Source: Takifugu bimaculatus (taxonomy: Eukaryota > Chordata > Actinopteri > Tetraodontiformes > Tetraodontidae). From it: a DNA stretch of 64,000 nucleotides. Positions within the stretch are counted from its first letter, which is position 1. Each line of letters opens with the position of its first letter. The DNA lies in contig CP034996.1 in the NCBI GenBank assembly GCA_004026145.2, positions 14,499,641-14,563,640 on the forward strand, read 5' to 3'. Shown piece by piece: positions 11,519 through 25,921 of the stretch. The position numbers and the translations under genes were made by a program. The notes beneath the pieces are model-generated. The model saw only the letters and a list, made by a program, of their open reading frames with translations. It was not told where the DNA came from and searched no databases.

Positions 11519-14500
11519 ATGGCGTTCACCTTTGCGGCCTTCTGCTACATGCTAACCTTGGTGCTGTGCGCTGCCCTCATCTTCTTTGTCATATGGCAGG
11601 TGAGTCTGACTGAAACGCAGTTACAGCGCTGCAGAATGTTTTTAGACCGGTCTGGTGTCGGAAGTGATGTTGTGATGATTTTTCTAAAAAAAAGAAAAAT
11701 TTGTTCCCCCATATTTAAGGCAAAATATTTACAAAATCGTTTACAAATATTTACATTACTTTGTGTATTATAATGCAGACTTGAAACTCCTGCTTTTTTT
11801 TGCCTCAAAAATATTTGTTAGTGTATCTCCCTAAGAGCTGACAAAAGAGCAATATTGTATGTTTATTACAAGTAATATTTTAAAAATGTAACATTCAGAA
11901 ACACTCCACAGGAATTAATCAAAAACTACGCAAATTTAGTAATTTAAAATACTTTAAAATCCAATTTAAGCAACTTTTGCTTATACTTTTATTTTTAACT
12001 GTGTGAGGTTGTCAAGAGGTAAATCTACGATAAAATCTGCATTTTAGCCGTACTTCAACGTGACTGATGTTCTCAAGTCCATCAAAACCGAGCGTCTGAC
12101 TTTATTCCACAACAAAATCAACAGAAAACAATTCTCTCACCACACAAGAGTCCCAAGTGACGCAGAACTGAGCTGAAATGATTCACGGCTATTCCTAAAC
12201 AACCATAAAACAACGTGAATCCGGATATTCACACTGTCTGGAGTGAATCCTACTGTGTATCATGATGCTCTGAACACACCGAGCATCTACTAGGCACGTC
12301 GGACCTGTACGTATTTGTGTTGATTAATCCAATTGAATATAGTGTTGATAAAAAACATCAACTCATGATGATAATTATTCCCTGAGCTCACAGTGGGAAC
12401 ATCAGGGTTTAACACACAACACACAAGTAATGGAGCCACCTGTGATCCCTAAGAGTTGGAGATAAGCTGCTCCTCAAACACGGTGTGGAGCTTCAGCAAA
12501 CAGCACACAAACGCGTCCTGAGAGGAGCTGAATCTGGCTGTTTGTGCGTCGCTGCGCTCGCGGCGTTTCTTGGTGGTATTTGCACCTGACAGGCGGCGCT
12601 CACCTGAGAGGTCGGAGCGGAACGTTCTGCTGGTGTAAGACTTGAACTGACTAACGTGCCGATTGACTCAGTGGGTGAGACTACACGTGAGTCAGTCAGT
12701 GTGTCTGCATGTGAAAGGGAGCCGGCGACGTGCGTCTGTGTGTGTCTGGCTCAGACCCCATGTGATTAAAACGCTTATCAAAGACCCCCCCCCCACCCCT
12801 CCAGCTGCATTCCACCCACAGACACAGTGCCGTGATTCCATTTCCCCCTCCACCAATCAGACAGTGCGTTCACTGCTACAGTAACCATGGAGCTTGTGGG
12901 TGTTGCCATGGAGACTGCATCTGTTTACGGCATTTAGAGGGTGGGGAGAAAAGGTGGATGCGTAGATGCATGTTTGGGAATGACCTGTTATTAGAAGTCA
13001 GACATCTGAGGCACTGATCGCTGTGGGTCTGACCTCACTGGCCCTCACAGGCGACCTTTGACCCCACAATTACATTTTTCCTATTAAAAAAAAAACCACA
13101 TTTACAGAAACATACTTATACGTATATCAACATGGGAGTTGTGCCAGGCTGTATCTGAACATTGTAAATGTGTAACCGTGTTCTGACTGACACACACTCT
13201 GTCTCTTTATCTGAAAGCTTCTCCGTTTGTTCCATTTTTAGATTATTGCCTTTGATGAGCTGCGCACAGACTTCAAAAACCCCATCGATCAGAGCAACCC
13301 CACCAGAGCGGTAAGAGCCCTGCAGTCACACTGTTCTCATGGATGATCAAACCTGGCCGTGCACGCAGAAAACCCCGTCCTCTTTAAGCTTTGAGAGAAT
13401 CCTTCTCTGATCTACACGCAAAGAATTAAAGGGTCTCGTTCAGAGAATGTGGAACTCTCGTTACGGCACAATTGAATAAGCAGCTTTAGTTCTTTCATTT
13501 AATTTACCGCGGTCAAATATTTGTCCCGCACTGTCATAACAAAACTCTGACTAAAATGTCTGAGTTTCCAGGTGAATCCCAGCGGGATCAGGCGGACCTG
13601 TTTGCCTCAAACACTCATTTGTATGCAAATCGAAGGACTCGACCTACAGGAACCGCAGCTCATTGGTTTCATCCCCTAAAGAGAGATGCAAATCGAGTCA
13701 GGTGGTCGCTGCGTGACGTTCAGAATTCGCCTCAACATTAAACTAATGTGCGGCTCGTTATGGATACGAGCTGAACATCTGCAGCACCTGTCAATGCTTT
13801 TCACAAGCGAACTCGATGTTCCAGCAACTTACCTGCATCAGACCTGTGAAGTGTTGAGAAGTGGGAGAGGAAGCTGTGGGAGGCCTGCCAGCTGTACAGG
13901 GGTGTGTGTGTGTGCGGGTGTGTGTGTTCGGGTGTGTGTATTCAGTTCAGTGTGAGGCGTTTCACTGGCAAAGAAAGGACATTTTTGTTGGTCACAACTT
14001 CTCATGTATTTAAGGCTTTGGTTAGAATTGGGTTGAGCCCTGGGTTTATATGCAACGTTGAGGGTTCAGGTAAAGAGCTGGGGAACGTGCATGAAAGTCC
14101 TCACAAAGATAGAAGTTGAAGGGCTGCACTGGTGTGTGTTTTCACTCGACGAAGAACAATCTCAACGTGTTGCTGCGATCATGGTTGGCAAGTGTATGAT
14201 GATGCCAGTCAATATCAATAATCTGCATGAAAAAAAAAACCCCATTAAGACACAGCATGTTCCAGAACGTTATATTCAGTCACGTATATTCCATCGATTC
14301 TGGCATTATGGGCTGTAAAATGACTCAGCTGATGAATAATGTTTCTTTAGTTTAGTTAGTTCTAGATTGTTGATGGTTTAGGATGGAAGTGATGGAGGAT
14401 GCGACCCATGTTCTGGAAACACAGCAATGCTACAGGCTGCAAGTGAGCAGCACCACAGTTTCACACATTATACGTGTTCGTCGCATTTCACGACTCATGA

Positions 14501-16059
14501 CATGAAAAGTGTAAATAAATAGAGAGCTAATATCTACATGAGGGGGGCTGCAGCTTCAGGGTAAAAGCTGCTTTCAGGTCAGCGAGGGGAGTTTGAATTT
14601 ATGTCCACAGAGTGTTAAAAGGCTCCGTCTGCAGCTAATGGACATCATGGGGGTCACAGAGCTGCAGCACAAGACAGATGAGTCAATATGTCAATCCGCC
14701 GGCAGTCTTTCCTCTGAGGGATTCTTTAAACTGAATGAAAATAAACCGCTGAATGTTTTCCAGCACGCTCAAATCGCACGAGATACCCTTTGTCCTGAGA
14801 ATGTTATAACTGTTTCTATTTTATGAAGCCTTTTAGTGCTATACTTGTTGCTCTTTTAAAAGTGGGCTGTAGACATGGTTGATGCTTTTCACCTGAAGTG
14901 TGTAAGCAACCCCCGTCTCAAATAGAATTTGATGAAAATGGCTTTGATACTTCATACAGACACGTTTATCCTGATTATGATTTTATCCTTTTGTGCTGTT
15001 CACAGAGGGAGCGGATCCTCAACATTGAAAGAATCTGCAACCTGCTTCGCAGAGTGAGTAGCGAGCGTTCCTAAAAGAGACGGGTTCTATGATGGGAACC
15101 TCTGATGCTGGTCATGCAGTCCACCTCCACTGCCCCCCTAACACACGCACAGAACACTGAAGTGTTTTTCTCACCATGGGAATCTTCTTTTCCTGTTTTA
15201 AACTGGTCACAAAGAGAACATCTCGTCTTTGATCCGGCGTTAGTGATCAAATCGAGAAAAAAAAAAGTGAGAACTAGCAAATGATACCAGCTGTCTAAAG
15301 CTAAGTAGCAAACTGAGGGCTAAAATGCTCTTCAGTATCAACCGCATTCAAAATCTTTGACAGGACGCACGTGAACTAGTTCGTCTGGCCTGGTCGTCAC
15401 TCTAAGTTACGAATTTTTTCCAAACTGCCATTTCATTCACCACACCCCAGAGGTTACCATGGGAACATATAGCCTCTGTCCATCAGCAGGACTGGTGGAT
15501 GTAAACTGTATTTTTAACAAAAGAACATTGATAATGGATTCAGTCTCATTGAGGTTTTTGCTGATTGTAGCGGAGGGTTTAAACTGCGCCGCCACCTCTC
15601 TGTGTGTTTTCTGGGTAGCTCGTGGTGCCGGAGTACTCCATCCACGGGCTCTTCTGTCTGATGTTCATGTGTGCTGGAGAGTGGGTCACACTTGGCCTGA
15701 ATACCCCCCTGTTCTTCTACCATCTGTGGAGGTGTGGTCCCATAACAGATGTCTCTTCTGTTGAGATCACTTCAGACGTGAGCCAAGCCTCTCTTCTTAT
15801 TCAGGTTTTTCCACCGGCCGGCCGACGGCTCGGAGGTCATGTACGACCCCGTGAGCGTGATGAATGCCGACATTCTCAACTACTGCCAGAAGGAGTCCTG
15901 GTGTAAGCTGGGCTTTTATCTGCTCTCTTTCTTCTATTATCTCTACAGGTAGGTTAAAACATGTTAACCTGGTCCCTGGTGAGCTTCCCAGTAAGGTAAT
16001 CTTTGTTTTTGTCTGCTCCCTGTTGAAGCATGGTCTACGCCTTGGTGAGTTTCTATTAG
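11519..16059 (+). CDS. cnih2: cornichon family AMPA receptor auxiliary protein 2
   Basis: Small multi-pass membrane protein of the ER/Golgi export machinery. CNIH2/3 associate with AMPA-type glutamate receptors, promoting their surface delivery and slowing gating. Coding exons: 11519-11599, 13242-13310, 15006-15053, 15619-15731, 15805-15948 and 16029-16059, summing to 486 bp (161 aa). Seen: N-terminal MAFTFAAFCYMLTLVLCAAL membrane helix, IIAFDELRTDFKNPIDQ, RERILNIERICNLLRR, the strongly conserved VVPEYSIHGLFCLMF block, NADILNYCQKESWCKL and a final helix FYLLSFFYYLYSMVYALVS. Residues separating the paralogues (EYSIHGLFC, RPADGSEVMYD) match CNIH2 rather than CNIH3 as I remember them. The C terminus ends SFY, one residue beyond the SF of mammalian CNIH2. 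All splice sites are GT-AG and the frame is intact. Confidence 0.96.
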
Positions 16060-17910
16060 ACCATCGGCGATGAGGAGAAGAAGCAAGAGAAGCTGGCGTA
16101 TACGTCGACACTCCTTCTCCTCGTGTTTTGCCTTTTACCCACTGTACATAAAAGGGCTGGCGTCCCCCCCCCACCCCCTCTGCCCCCACCCCTATGCTGC
16201 TTATTACAGGTCCAGTCACTGAACTCACTGTGAATCTATCAGACAGAAGTACCAGAGGTGTTTCCGCTATCGATCCACCGAGTGTTACAGACGAAAGTGT
16301 CGGAGGGGGACGATACAATTAAAAATATCTGTGTAAAAGTCAGATTTCATACTGCCATCAGACCCACACGTGCGCTCAAAATGGGATGCGTTCAGGTTTC
16401 GAAGGGCCTTTTTCCCAGGACGCGCTCGGTTCCAGAGAGCTCGGACGTGACACCCGGTGCCAAAATATCAGTCCTAAAAAAAACATTGCTGCCACAATGT
16501 TTTTGTCTTTCTTTATTTGTTGAATTAACAATTACATAGTTGTGTTGTATTTTTCTAGTAATCAGGGAGCACCTTATACTTGTCACCACATGATCTACAC
16601 TGTAGTGGTCAATGACCAGAGGTGGAATGTAGAAACTTTGTGTACAAAAAAAAAGGCAATGAAATCGTAGTTGTGTGATGGAATTCAACCTGATTCTGTT
16701 ATTTGCTCTGATGGGATGTTTCTGGTGTCAGGGGTGTGATTTAACACGGCCTCTGCTCACTGCTAGGACTGGTGTTAATGTGTGTTTGTGCATACGTGAA
16801 ATCTGGACGGTGTGTCTGTGGGCAGGTACCAGTCACCTGATGCATCTGGTACATGAAAGTGTGAGAACCAGGAGGGACAGTTGAAGGAGTTTCTAATTCT
16901 GTTAAAAAATATGTATTATGGATGAGGTTACTGTGGCATCACAACGTCAGGTGGATGAATGACACACAAAATAATTGTTTTCGATTTAAAACAGCCTCTG
17001 GAAATAGAAGTCAATGTTAATAGGTGTAATTTTGTTGTTTATTCTGTGTGCAATCACTAACTAGAATACATTCAGAAGCATAAACCACTAATATTAATCA
17101 CAGAGCAATACTGTAGGGTCACGCTGTAGTTTGTTGCTGTGGACAACTCTCAGAAAAAGACTCGAGCGACTGAACTCATCTGTATATTTCATGATATTCC
17201 AAGCCCGTGTGTTTCGTGAATTTGCTGAAATATTTTGTTAAATATTTATTAAGTTGAGCTAATTTCAATAATCAGGTACGTAGTGGCAGCAGTCAGTATT
17301 TACAGCAGCAGGACAGAAGCCAGAGGATAAAAAATATCACCTGCGAAGGAGCTGTTGCATTTGTTTTAAATCGTTGTGAGGAGAAATCCCAAAAATCTGC
17401 AGCTTTATCCGAGCACATCGCTCTGTGCTCGTCACGGTGACTCGCAGTTCTGCTCTCTGTAAGTCACCCAGGACTGGTTTACAAACTGATCGACATTTGT
17501 CTCCGGGACAGTTTCAGGGTTCACGACTCCTCTTTAGACCTCAGAAGTGACCGGACTTGTCCCCGTTGCAAACGTTCGAAAAGCCAGACCCCAAACGTGG
17601 TTTCAATCTGGACCTAAACGCACCATTTCTGTCAATGTTGATAAAAGCAACACTGTGTTCAGTCTGGACAATCGATATCAAAGCACATGAACTCGCGGAG
17701 AGGAGAACCTACCGCTTGTATGAATGTCATGTAGTTGCTGTGAACAAAACTTATAAGGAAACTGTACGTGAGTATTTGTATCTGTCTTTTCTACATTTAC
17801 CTTCATGCTACTGCAGACTCGGTGGATTACTTTATATCTTTTAGTTTACACCGTGATGTACAGTTAATAATCAGCAGATCTCTCATGCCATTCTGATAAA
17901 AAATAAATAC
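16060..17910 (+). other. cnih2 3' UTR with candidate poly(A) signal
   Basis: After the TAG there is no further coding sequence. A canonical AATAAA at 17902-17907 followed by an A-rich tract is the best candidate for the transcript end; earlier weaker sites cannot be excluded. Confidence 0.45.
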
Positions 17911-18327
17911 TGCAAAAAAAAACAACATCTGTCTGGGTTTCTAATTTCCTTGTATGTTTCATCTGTGAGCAGCCAACACCACACTTTCACTGAAGGAGAA
18001 CCCTCCGCCTGGATGATGAGGGAATTCATATAGGAGGATGAAGAGCGATGCACTGGGCCGTGTCGATGGAGCAGCTGTCGCCTTTACAAGTGGTTTTGCA
18101 GCAGCCTCTTAAACAGCACAGCAAACAAGTGAATTCCCTCAGAACGTGTCAGGGGGATGAAAAGGGCTCCAGGAGAGGCAGCAGAGAGGATAATGGCCTC
18201 ATTAGAGGCTGGACACATCGACACTAGTGTTAAATAGCAGTGCACAGTGGTCACAGCCAGGATCCCACAACGACGGCGTGTTGAACATGTTTGATCTCAG
18301 TGCTGGTTTTCTCTCCTCGCATTGTGA

Positions 18328-18328
<1 letters not shown>

Positions 18329-18384
<56 letters not shown>
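18329..18384. repeat. (TG)n microsatellite
   Basis: Uninterrupted TG dinucleotide run of about 55 bp. Confidence 0.97.
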
Positions 18385-18387
<3 letters not shown>

Positions 18388-18642
18388 GACTGGTTTATAA
18401 GGTGGAGGTGTGAGGCGCATTCTTGTCTAAATAATGATGCAGGCAGAGAACAGAGCAGCAACAGGGCTAACGGCCACGTTTTTACCTCTGTTTGAAAAGA
18501 ACATATCATTCCCCTGTTGTCACCATGGAAACTGAAATGTATTAGAGATTCCTGTTGACTCACTGCAAGGCTCTCTCTCTCCGACAGATCCATAACACTG
18601 TTTCATGCCTGGAAGTGTAATGCAGTTTGATAACATATATTT

Positions 18643-18646
<4 letters not shown>

Positions 18647-18679
<33 letters not shown>
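18647..18679. repeat. (CA)n microsatellite
   Basis: Uninterrupted CA run of about 33 bp, followed by a short GTGTGTGTG, so it can form a small hairpin. Confidence 0.95.
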
Positions 18680-18682
<3 letters not shown>

Positions 18683-20403
18683 TGTGTGCGTGTGCACACG
18701 TCCTGCCTTGCTGGTCATACTGCCAATCTCCAACTCTTCCCTTTTGCAGCATCCCCCGCCACCATAATTGTCTCAATTCCTTTCTGTGCTCTCATAGAGC
18801 CGTTGCCATGGAAACTGGGCACAACTGATGGGCCTGAAATGATTGGCACGCATGACTGGGGAGTGCAGAGTGACACGCACTCGCAGACCACTCTGCCCAT
18901 TGGTTGTTTGGTTACTGGTACAGGCGGCTCAGCATCACAACGTGTCACCTTCACTCGGACGTCAGGCTATCAAACACTCAAAACCCAATTATGCTTCCGC
19001 TCAGGACAACAACAATTAACAAATCTAGTTTACAGGTAACCCAACTATTTGTCCTCACACTGTCCTCTTCCTCACTGTTTCTTCCTCTTTTTAAACTCTC
19101 AAATACGGCTTCACTGTCAGTTTAACTGTTTTATAAATATTTTTTGTTGTGTTTGCCTCCCTGCTTTAAAAAAAGATAGCAGCTATTTATGGGGACGTCT
19201 CAACAGGGGCTGCTGTCGTGTCCGACAAAGTGTCAAATCTGTGTCACACTCCTCCTTTTCTTTGGCCTGTGGTTCTCCGTCCAGACAGAGACTCCAGCAT
19301 GAGTCACTCTGTCAGCTTCCGTTTCCTGTGGAATCGAACGCATCCTCTGATTAAACTACGTTCCCTTCCAATAAACATCTGCGTTTTAGACAAATGGAAT
19401 CTCTAGAATTAGCTTATTGTTATATTGATGGTTCTATTATGTGATAATGTTGCGCTCGATCATGACAAGAACAACAAGGAGGTCGTTGACTTATGTAGAG
19501 CTCAAATTAGGATCAAAAGAAGTCAGTTAAAGATGACCTATTAAGATGAAAAAGTTCATAGTTTATGGATGAGGCGCTTCATGTTCACTGAACCCATTTG
19601 GTCTTATTGAGCACAACTGATACAGATGAAAATTCACAACACAACACAAAACTCCTCCACATCGACACAAACTGCCAATCGGAAGCATCTGCAGAGGTGC
19701 ATGATGGGAAAGAATTGAATTCCAAAGACTCTTTTTATTGACAGAAGTAAAAGCACCAGTAGGACAACGTTATTATGTTTCTCTACAGACGTGTTTCATT
19801 ATGAGCAAACTATTATGTGAAGTGAAAATTCGAGGAAAAATCAATCTAAAAGGTAAAATATTTAAATACAGGAGTCATTAGTATCATGGTTATTACTGTC
19901 AAATGCTGATATGATAGAGGTTATTTATTACTCTATGACTTAGTTGCATGAACATGGGTGGCTTTAAAATTAACTGACACCATGACTATTGTTTAGTTCG
20001 CCGGTTGCCGTAGCTACAGTCATGCGATCATATCAACATGTGAACTGCTCATACCTGAACATGGCAGTGACGTTACAGTTATTACTTTTCAGAGCGGAGA
20101 AATCCGAGACACAATGGAGACAATGTGGTGTTACGCAAGTACTGTCTTAATTAGCACTCAGCATATGAAAAACAACACGAAATAGCTGGAGGGCTGCGTG
20201 GGCGAGGGCCGGGGGGGGGGATGACTGTGCTGGAAATGGATTTAAAAAGTGAAAAATAAAGGTGCGCATCAATAGAGTGCTCCGTCATTTGGTCACCCCG
20301 CTGCTCGCTGTATGCGAGAGGAGTATTATTTACCAACGCTTCAGAATAGAAAAGGGCAAAGCGGAAGCACAGAACTTTGCACCAGAGCTGCACCAGCCCC
20401 CAG

Positions 20404-20405
<2 letters not shown>

Positions 20406-20435
<30 letters not shown>
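20406..20435. repeat. (TG)n microsatellite
   Basis: Dinucleotide run of about 30 bp. Confidence 0.95.
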
Positions 20436-20437
<2 letters not shown>

Positions 20438-21008
20438 GGGGGAGGGGGGTCACTGCTTCCAGAGCGTCTAGCTGCCTGTACTGGAATAAATGCTGGACTG
20501 CAAACATCTATTTTACAGGATGGTAATGGCATGAGGGAAAGATGATGATCACCCTGACACGCACACACACACACACACACATGCGCACACACACATCCCA
20601 ACCCTATTATCTGTATTCTTCTGAGCACATTCCAGAGCTGTTCTGGCATTTCAGGAGCTTCTATTTTCCAAACATGCGCACAATTCCTTCCAACGTGACC
20701 AGACTGGGATGTCAGCTCATTGTTTTGCTTGATTTTACAGATGAAAACATATTAAACACGATACACACGGTGTCAGAAGGCAGCAAGGTTATTAAGGAAA
20801 TGTGCTTTTTTTTGGAATGTCTTATTTCATGTCTTTAATTAAAAATTTAAAGATGTCCTGTGTCTCTTCTGAACTGGACACAAGAGAGTGTTACTCAGAT
20901 TGTCCAAAGCTCTGCTTGAGCTTGAACAAAAACGTAATAAATTAATTTTTGTTGCTTCTGATTGTAGATAAATGATTAAGCTGTGGCAGTTTTGTCCTGT
21001 AGTCCCCT

Positions 21009-24000
21009 TCAGTATATGTAAGGGAAGATCCTGTAGGGGACACGTCGACAGTAGGTGTCCCACGCTAGTCCATACTTGGCTCTGCACTGTCTCTCATCCC
21101 GGTCCTCTCGGTGAATCAGCAGGATGGTGAAATAAATGATGTAGAAGTAAGGCAGAAGGTGTGAGAATCCTGGAAAGATGAGAGGCGCATTATTCATAAG
21201 ATGTAGTAAAAAAACAATGTTCTTCACAAAATAACACATGGAATTTGGAGCAGGTTTGTTTGATAATGTGGCAACAAAACTAAAGCCAGAGTAAGTTCAA
21301 GGTGTCATCTTGAATCTATAAATATATTTAGTCCAATCTGGACATTGCTCAAGGCATGACTGACTCATGGAAGTGGAAAAGAGCAAACTCTTGGCCAACC
21401 TTGACAACTGAAAAAGCTGAAAAAAGTTAAAACCATATCTAATCAGCTCCAGATCAAAAATCTGGCTGCAGGTCAGTGGGTGCTGAAGCCTGTTTCCTCG
21501 CTCTCGTATGCAGCTCAAGGTTCTGAATCAAAACTAAAGGAGGATGAAAACATGCACAGGCACTGATAAACGAACCTTGAGAGCTCCATCTCTGTTACCA
21601 TGACTGTGGTTAAAAAAAAAATCATCCACGATGAGATAGAAAATCTTTTACTATAGGAATAATTATCCATAATGAGGATGACCAGCTGTAATTCATCCTG
21701 CTCACTGTGCGTCCCTTAAAATCTGTCAGACGAACGCTGAAGTAAATACCAGAGAGCTCATGATGCATCACGATAAACCTCACGGAGACGACAGAAGGTT
21801 TCTCAGCAAATACTCCTAATATTCCTCCTTTGCCGCTCAGCTTCGGCCCAGCTGGGATCTGCCTTTCTGACTCTTTGGAACGTCAGTTCTGTGACTCTGG
21901 TGACGGTCGGGTCACGTACAAAGGTACTTATGCAACGACTTCACATCTGAAAAGCAATTTGCAGCGCTGTAACCAAAGAGTGAAACATGCCATTTTAGGA
22001 AGGGTGCTTTCAGAGGAATCCGAGGCAGCCGACACAGGAACAAAGGGAGCAGACAGCTGCTACTGTGTCTGTCACCAACACTGAATGCTTTTGGCTTTTT
22101 CTTTGTTCTAATATGGTAAAATCTAAACAACTCAGACTGAGAACTTAGAACTTAAAACGGTAATGAAAGCCTCACTGCCATCCAAACATCACCTCCTCCA
22201 TGTTAGCATTAAATGTCTTTAACTCTTAATACTTGCATGATTTAAAACTTCTTGTTTTCATTCCACAAACACTCCCGACTCTCCACCAGGACACCAAAGG
22301 AGTGATAAAAAGAGCTGATGAAACAGAACTGAAACAGAACTGAGAAAGCTTGTTTCATGTATTCATTCATTCATTTATTAGCTCAGGGACCTGATGTCTT
22401 GAATGGTGCAAGTTTAGGCCACAATAAGGTCCCATTTGTCTGCCGAATTGCTTGAAATGACCATATTTTTCATCCAAAAATGTTTTGTTTTTGTGCTAAT
22501 TTTGTGCATGTGTGTATCTTACCACATGGCAGAGACCACGCCAGGGCCATGAGCAGGTCACCGAGGTAATTGGGATGACGAACAAGACCCCACCAGCCTG
22601 ACACTAGCAGTCGCTTTCCTGTTGCCGTGGCGATGGTCTCCAGTCCTGAGCAGAGGAGTAAATTTAGCACTGCAGACACCTCTTACCCTTTCTATTTTAA
22701 CACTACAGTTTCCTCCACAGTCCCTTAAGCAACCCGGCTTTGCGATTCATTACATCTTCAGAGGAGAGTTACAACTTGCACAGATTTGGTGAATCTATTT
22801 AAGAAAGTTCTGAAAAAAAAGACTGACTTGCTACGCTTGGATGTGAAGGGTCTCGCCTGAACTGGTTCTTCTGTGAGTTGGACTTTCTGAAAATATAATA
22901 TCCAATACCTGGCGACAAACAGAGACACATGAATTCGCTTCAGCCACTAAACATTTACCACATTTAACATTTTATCATCTATGTTACCATTGAGCGCGAT
23001 TATACAAGCTGCTCCGAGGAAACTGAGGGTCTGTGGGTGCACCACCAGGAAGGCAGCCTGCAGGCTGTATGTGAAGGGAACCCAGGCCAGGTCCCCAAAC
23101 ACCAGCATGAAGCCAAAACCATCATGCACGATGTCCATGGTTGTTAGAACAGCCTCCTGTTCAAACACAGAGCAGATTATCAGAGAAAGATTAGTCTGGA
23201 ACACCAAAAGATAAATGTAAGAGCAATTTTAGGTGACATTTTCCTTCTTTTTTTCCCTAGAATTCTACTCAACCAAATGTCAGATGTCAGATTTTAACAA
23301 AGATTTTTCATCTCAGTCACAAATGATTCAGATTTCAGATTCCTTTTTACTTTTCAGTAGTGTTCCTTTTTAGCATATCTATTTTCGTTCTTATATCTTT
23401 GTTTTAGACCATGTGCGAGTCGACTGATGTGGGAAAGCTGAGGGATCACCTGTACATTTACCTCATTCCACAGGGCATCGGCCACATACAGCAGCTGGAA
23501 ACTGTTGACCAGAATCATGGCGAGTGACGGGGAACCTCGAAGCTCCACCTCCTTCATCAACATGCCGAGATTTACAACCACCTGTGAAGAAAGAACTGCT
23601 TTACACCTGTGTCCTCTTGATTGTGGTTCTTAGAGACATTTAACAGTGACACATCAGTCAACTGGAACACTATCATTTCTATAGAGGTTAATGCATATTT
23701 GATTACAGAATACATCTAAACAGGGTCGGCCTCAGTGCTTTGTTTTAGATGCTTACTGGGACAATATAAGCATTTGTAAGATAGTGAACCTTAAAAGTTT
23801 TAAAGGTTGAACAGGAAGTGAAAAATCTCCTACACACTGTCTGCAGCCAGTTGGTGGAAGCTTATTTCTGTCCTCTCCTACGCAGCTGTCTTTAAAACAC
23901 TCCGATTTACAAAGCTTTAATGCTGTTTGTGCTGTCATCACAGAGGAAAATTCAGATAAAGGGTGTTTGCATCAATCCTTGTATGATCCTAATGTTTCCC

Positions 24001-25921
24001 TGTGATTATAACGGATAATTACGACGTATAGGAGCCTTTTGTGTGATGCTGAGTAGATTCTATATGGTAATATTCATAAATAATAAGACACACTTACATC
24101 TACTTCTCAAAAAATCACCTTAATTATACTGTTGTCAAAAAGGACAGAAGTTTATTCATTTTCTTATCGTGTCATAATGGGGGGAAAGCTGTGGAGAGCA
24201 ACACCGCCACCTGTTGGTCAATTGTGGGTTTCTAACCGGCATTACCAGTAAACAAGTAATTTTAATCAAAACATATTTATAACAGATTTAAATGCATTTA
24301 ATTAGAAAGTTGTATTTTTTGTTTCGTTTTAAGTCATACTTGATTTTTGTCTTTCTTTATGGTTTTAATAACAAATACGTGAAACGGAGCATCATGTCAT
24401 TGGTAACTCACCCAGCCAATCAGACCTGGCCTGAGCTCGCAGAAATACTTCAAGTCAAAGTTTCCAACTCTTGGGTTCAGTTCCCGACCAATGAAGAAAT
24501 CATACAGAGGGTTTCCTAAACAGAGAGGCAGTGCATTACAAAAACACACACAAACATTATATACTCGGTAAACTATGAGCATGTCATTAAATTACGTTTC
24601 AATTCAATAATTCACGTTTCAATTCGGACCTAAACCATGTCACACAAACCTTCTGTGACTTTTTTTTTTACTTTTACCTCCACACAAGCTGAGAGCAACC
24701 ACAGCTTGTTCTCAGCTTTCTGCCTCCACATTCAGCAGAAATCACTCTAACTGTTGAAGGGGGTCAGTTAATATAAAAGTGTTGCTGATGCAGCCTGCAG
24801 GCTTGTGGAGAGCCTGAGCGTTGAAGAGTACACAGAGGAATAACAGGATCCTTCATAAATGGAAGAAAAAGCCCACAGACGGGTATTTTTGTGCCTGAGA
24901 TGAACATCCTCACCTGTATTGCCTCCTAAAGCGAGAGCATGAGAAGGAGCCCAGAAGGAACGGATGTAGAGGTAGATGGAGAGCAGGAACGACAGCGCTA
25001 TTGAGCACATGGCCAGAGGCAACAGCAGGTCGAACACAGACCCCAGCTGGGCACCGAGACCCATCAACAATAGCAACAACGTGCAGCTGATGCATAGGCT
25101 GTGGAACCCTGCAGGGCAGAAATAAACCAATCCGCATCGCTGTTGCTTAGGAGACGGAGGAAAGCAGTCTGCCACGGGCTGCTGTGAATAAAGTCTTCAG
25201 CTGTTGAAGCCCACTAGACTGAGGCTCAGGGTGGCACATGCAATAGACTGGAACGTTTCAAACATGCGACAGAATCACACGGAAAGTTTGACAAAATACA
25301 ACCATGAAACATGAAGCAACAATACCATTTATAGGATATTTAAGACGCTTTCCGTCCCTCAGCACTAGTCCTTCAGACACCTGCAGATAAACACACGGTT
25401 CATCAATGACATCATAGTTTAAAAAGCAGAGGAAACATTCTGTCTTCGACTACCCCCCAACACGAACACTACATTCATCATACCTTTCCAAGTGGCATGA
25501 AATAGAGGACAACATGCAGGCTGATCCAGCCCAGCAGCAGCACAGGGGCCAGAGGGTCCCACAGCTGCTCAGCTGAGGGTAGAGGAGGGGGCCAGCAGAG
25601 CACACTGGCCTCGGAGGACCGACTCACAGAGGTCAGGAACAGGACCGTCAAGGGAAGTAAGGTGGGAATGAACAGGGCACCTGAGAGGTGGGTACAGGTT
25701 AGATCAGAAGGGGTGGTGGTAGGAGATAAAATAAGATATAATCATCATATGAAAACAAACCGTAATCATTCATTTCCAATAATTTTAGGAGAAAAACCAA
25801 GGACTTTACTCAATGAGCACAAAAAACATGATTGTTGTATTGTCTCACCCAGCGTTCCTCCAAACTCTCTCTGAGCATCATGGGAGGTTTTGTTCTTCAG
25901 TGCTTGAATGGTTGGCTTCAT
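21009..25921 (-). CDS. tm7sf2: delta(14)-sterol reductase TM7SF2
   Basis: ER multi-pass enzyme that reduces the C14-C15 double bond of sterol intermediates with NADPH after lanosterol demethylation in cholesterol synthesis. Coding exons (5' to 3'): 25849-25921, 25484-25680, 25326-25380, 24914-25108, 24412-24515, 23462-23581, 22988-23156, 22828-22908, 22523-22645, 21009-21169; total 1278 bp, 425 aa, close to the ~418 aa of mammalian TM7SF2. Both ERG4/ERG24 signatures are present: GNPLYDFFIGRELNPR and LLIHREDRDERQCRAKYG. Also LVSGWWGLVRHPNYLGDL and the C-terminal YCRRVPYRIFPYIY. There is only a short N-terminal lead (MKPTIQALKNKTSHDAQ) and no Tudor/RS region, which separates it from lamin B receptor, its closest relative. 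One or more untranslated exons probably lie upstream near 26.7 kb. The frame is intact. Confidence 0.96.

Larger units (their letters stand above)
17911..20830. other. intergenic region between cnih2 and tm7sf2 (convergent)
   Basis: No gene seen. Contains CA/TG microsatellites at 18329-18384, 18647-18679, 20406-20435 and 20560-20594. The two flanking genes converge on this segment. Confidence 0.7.
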
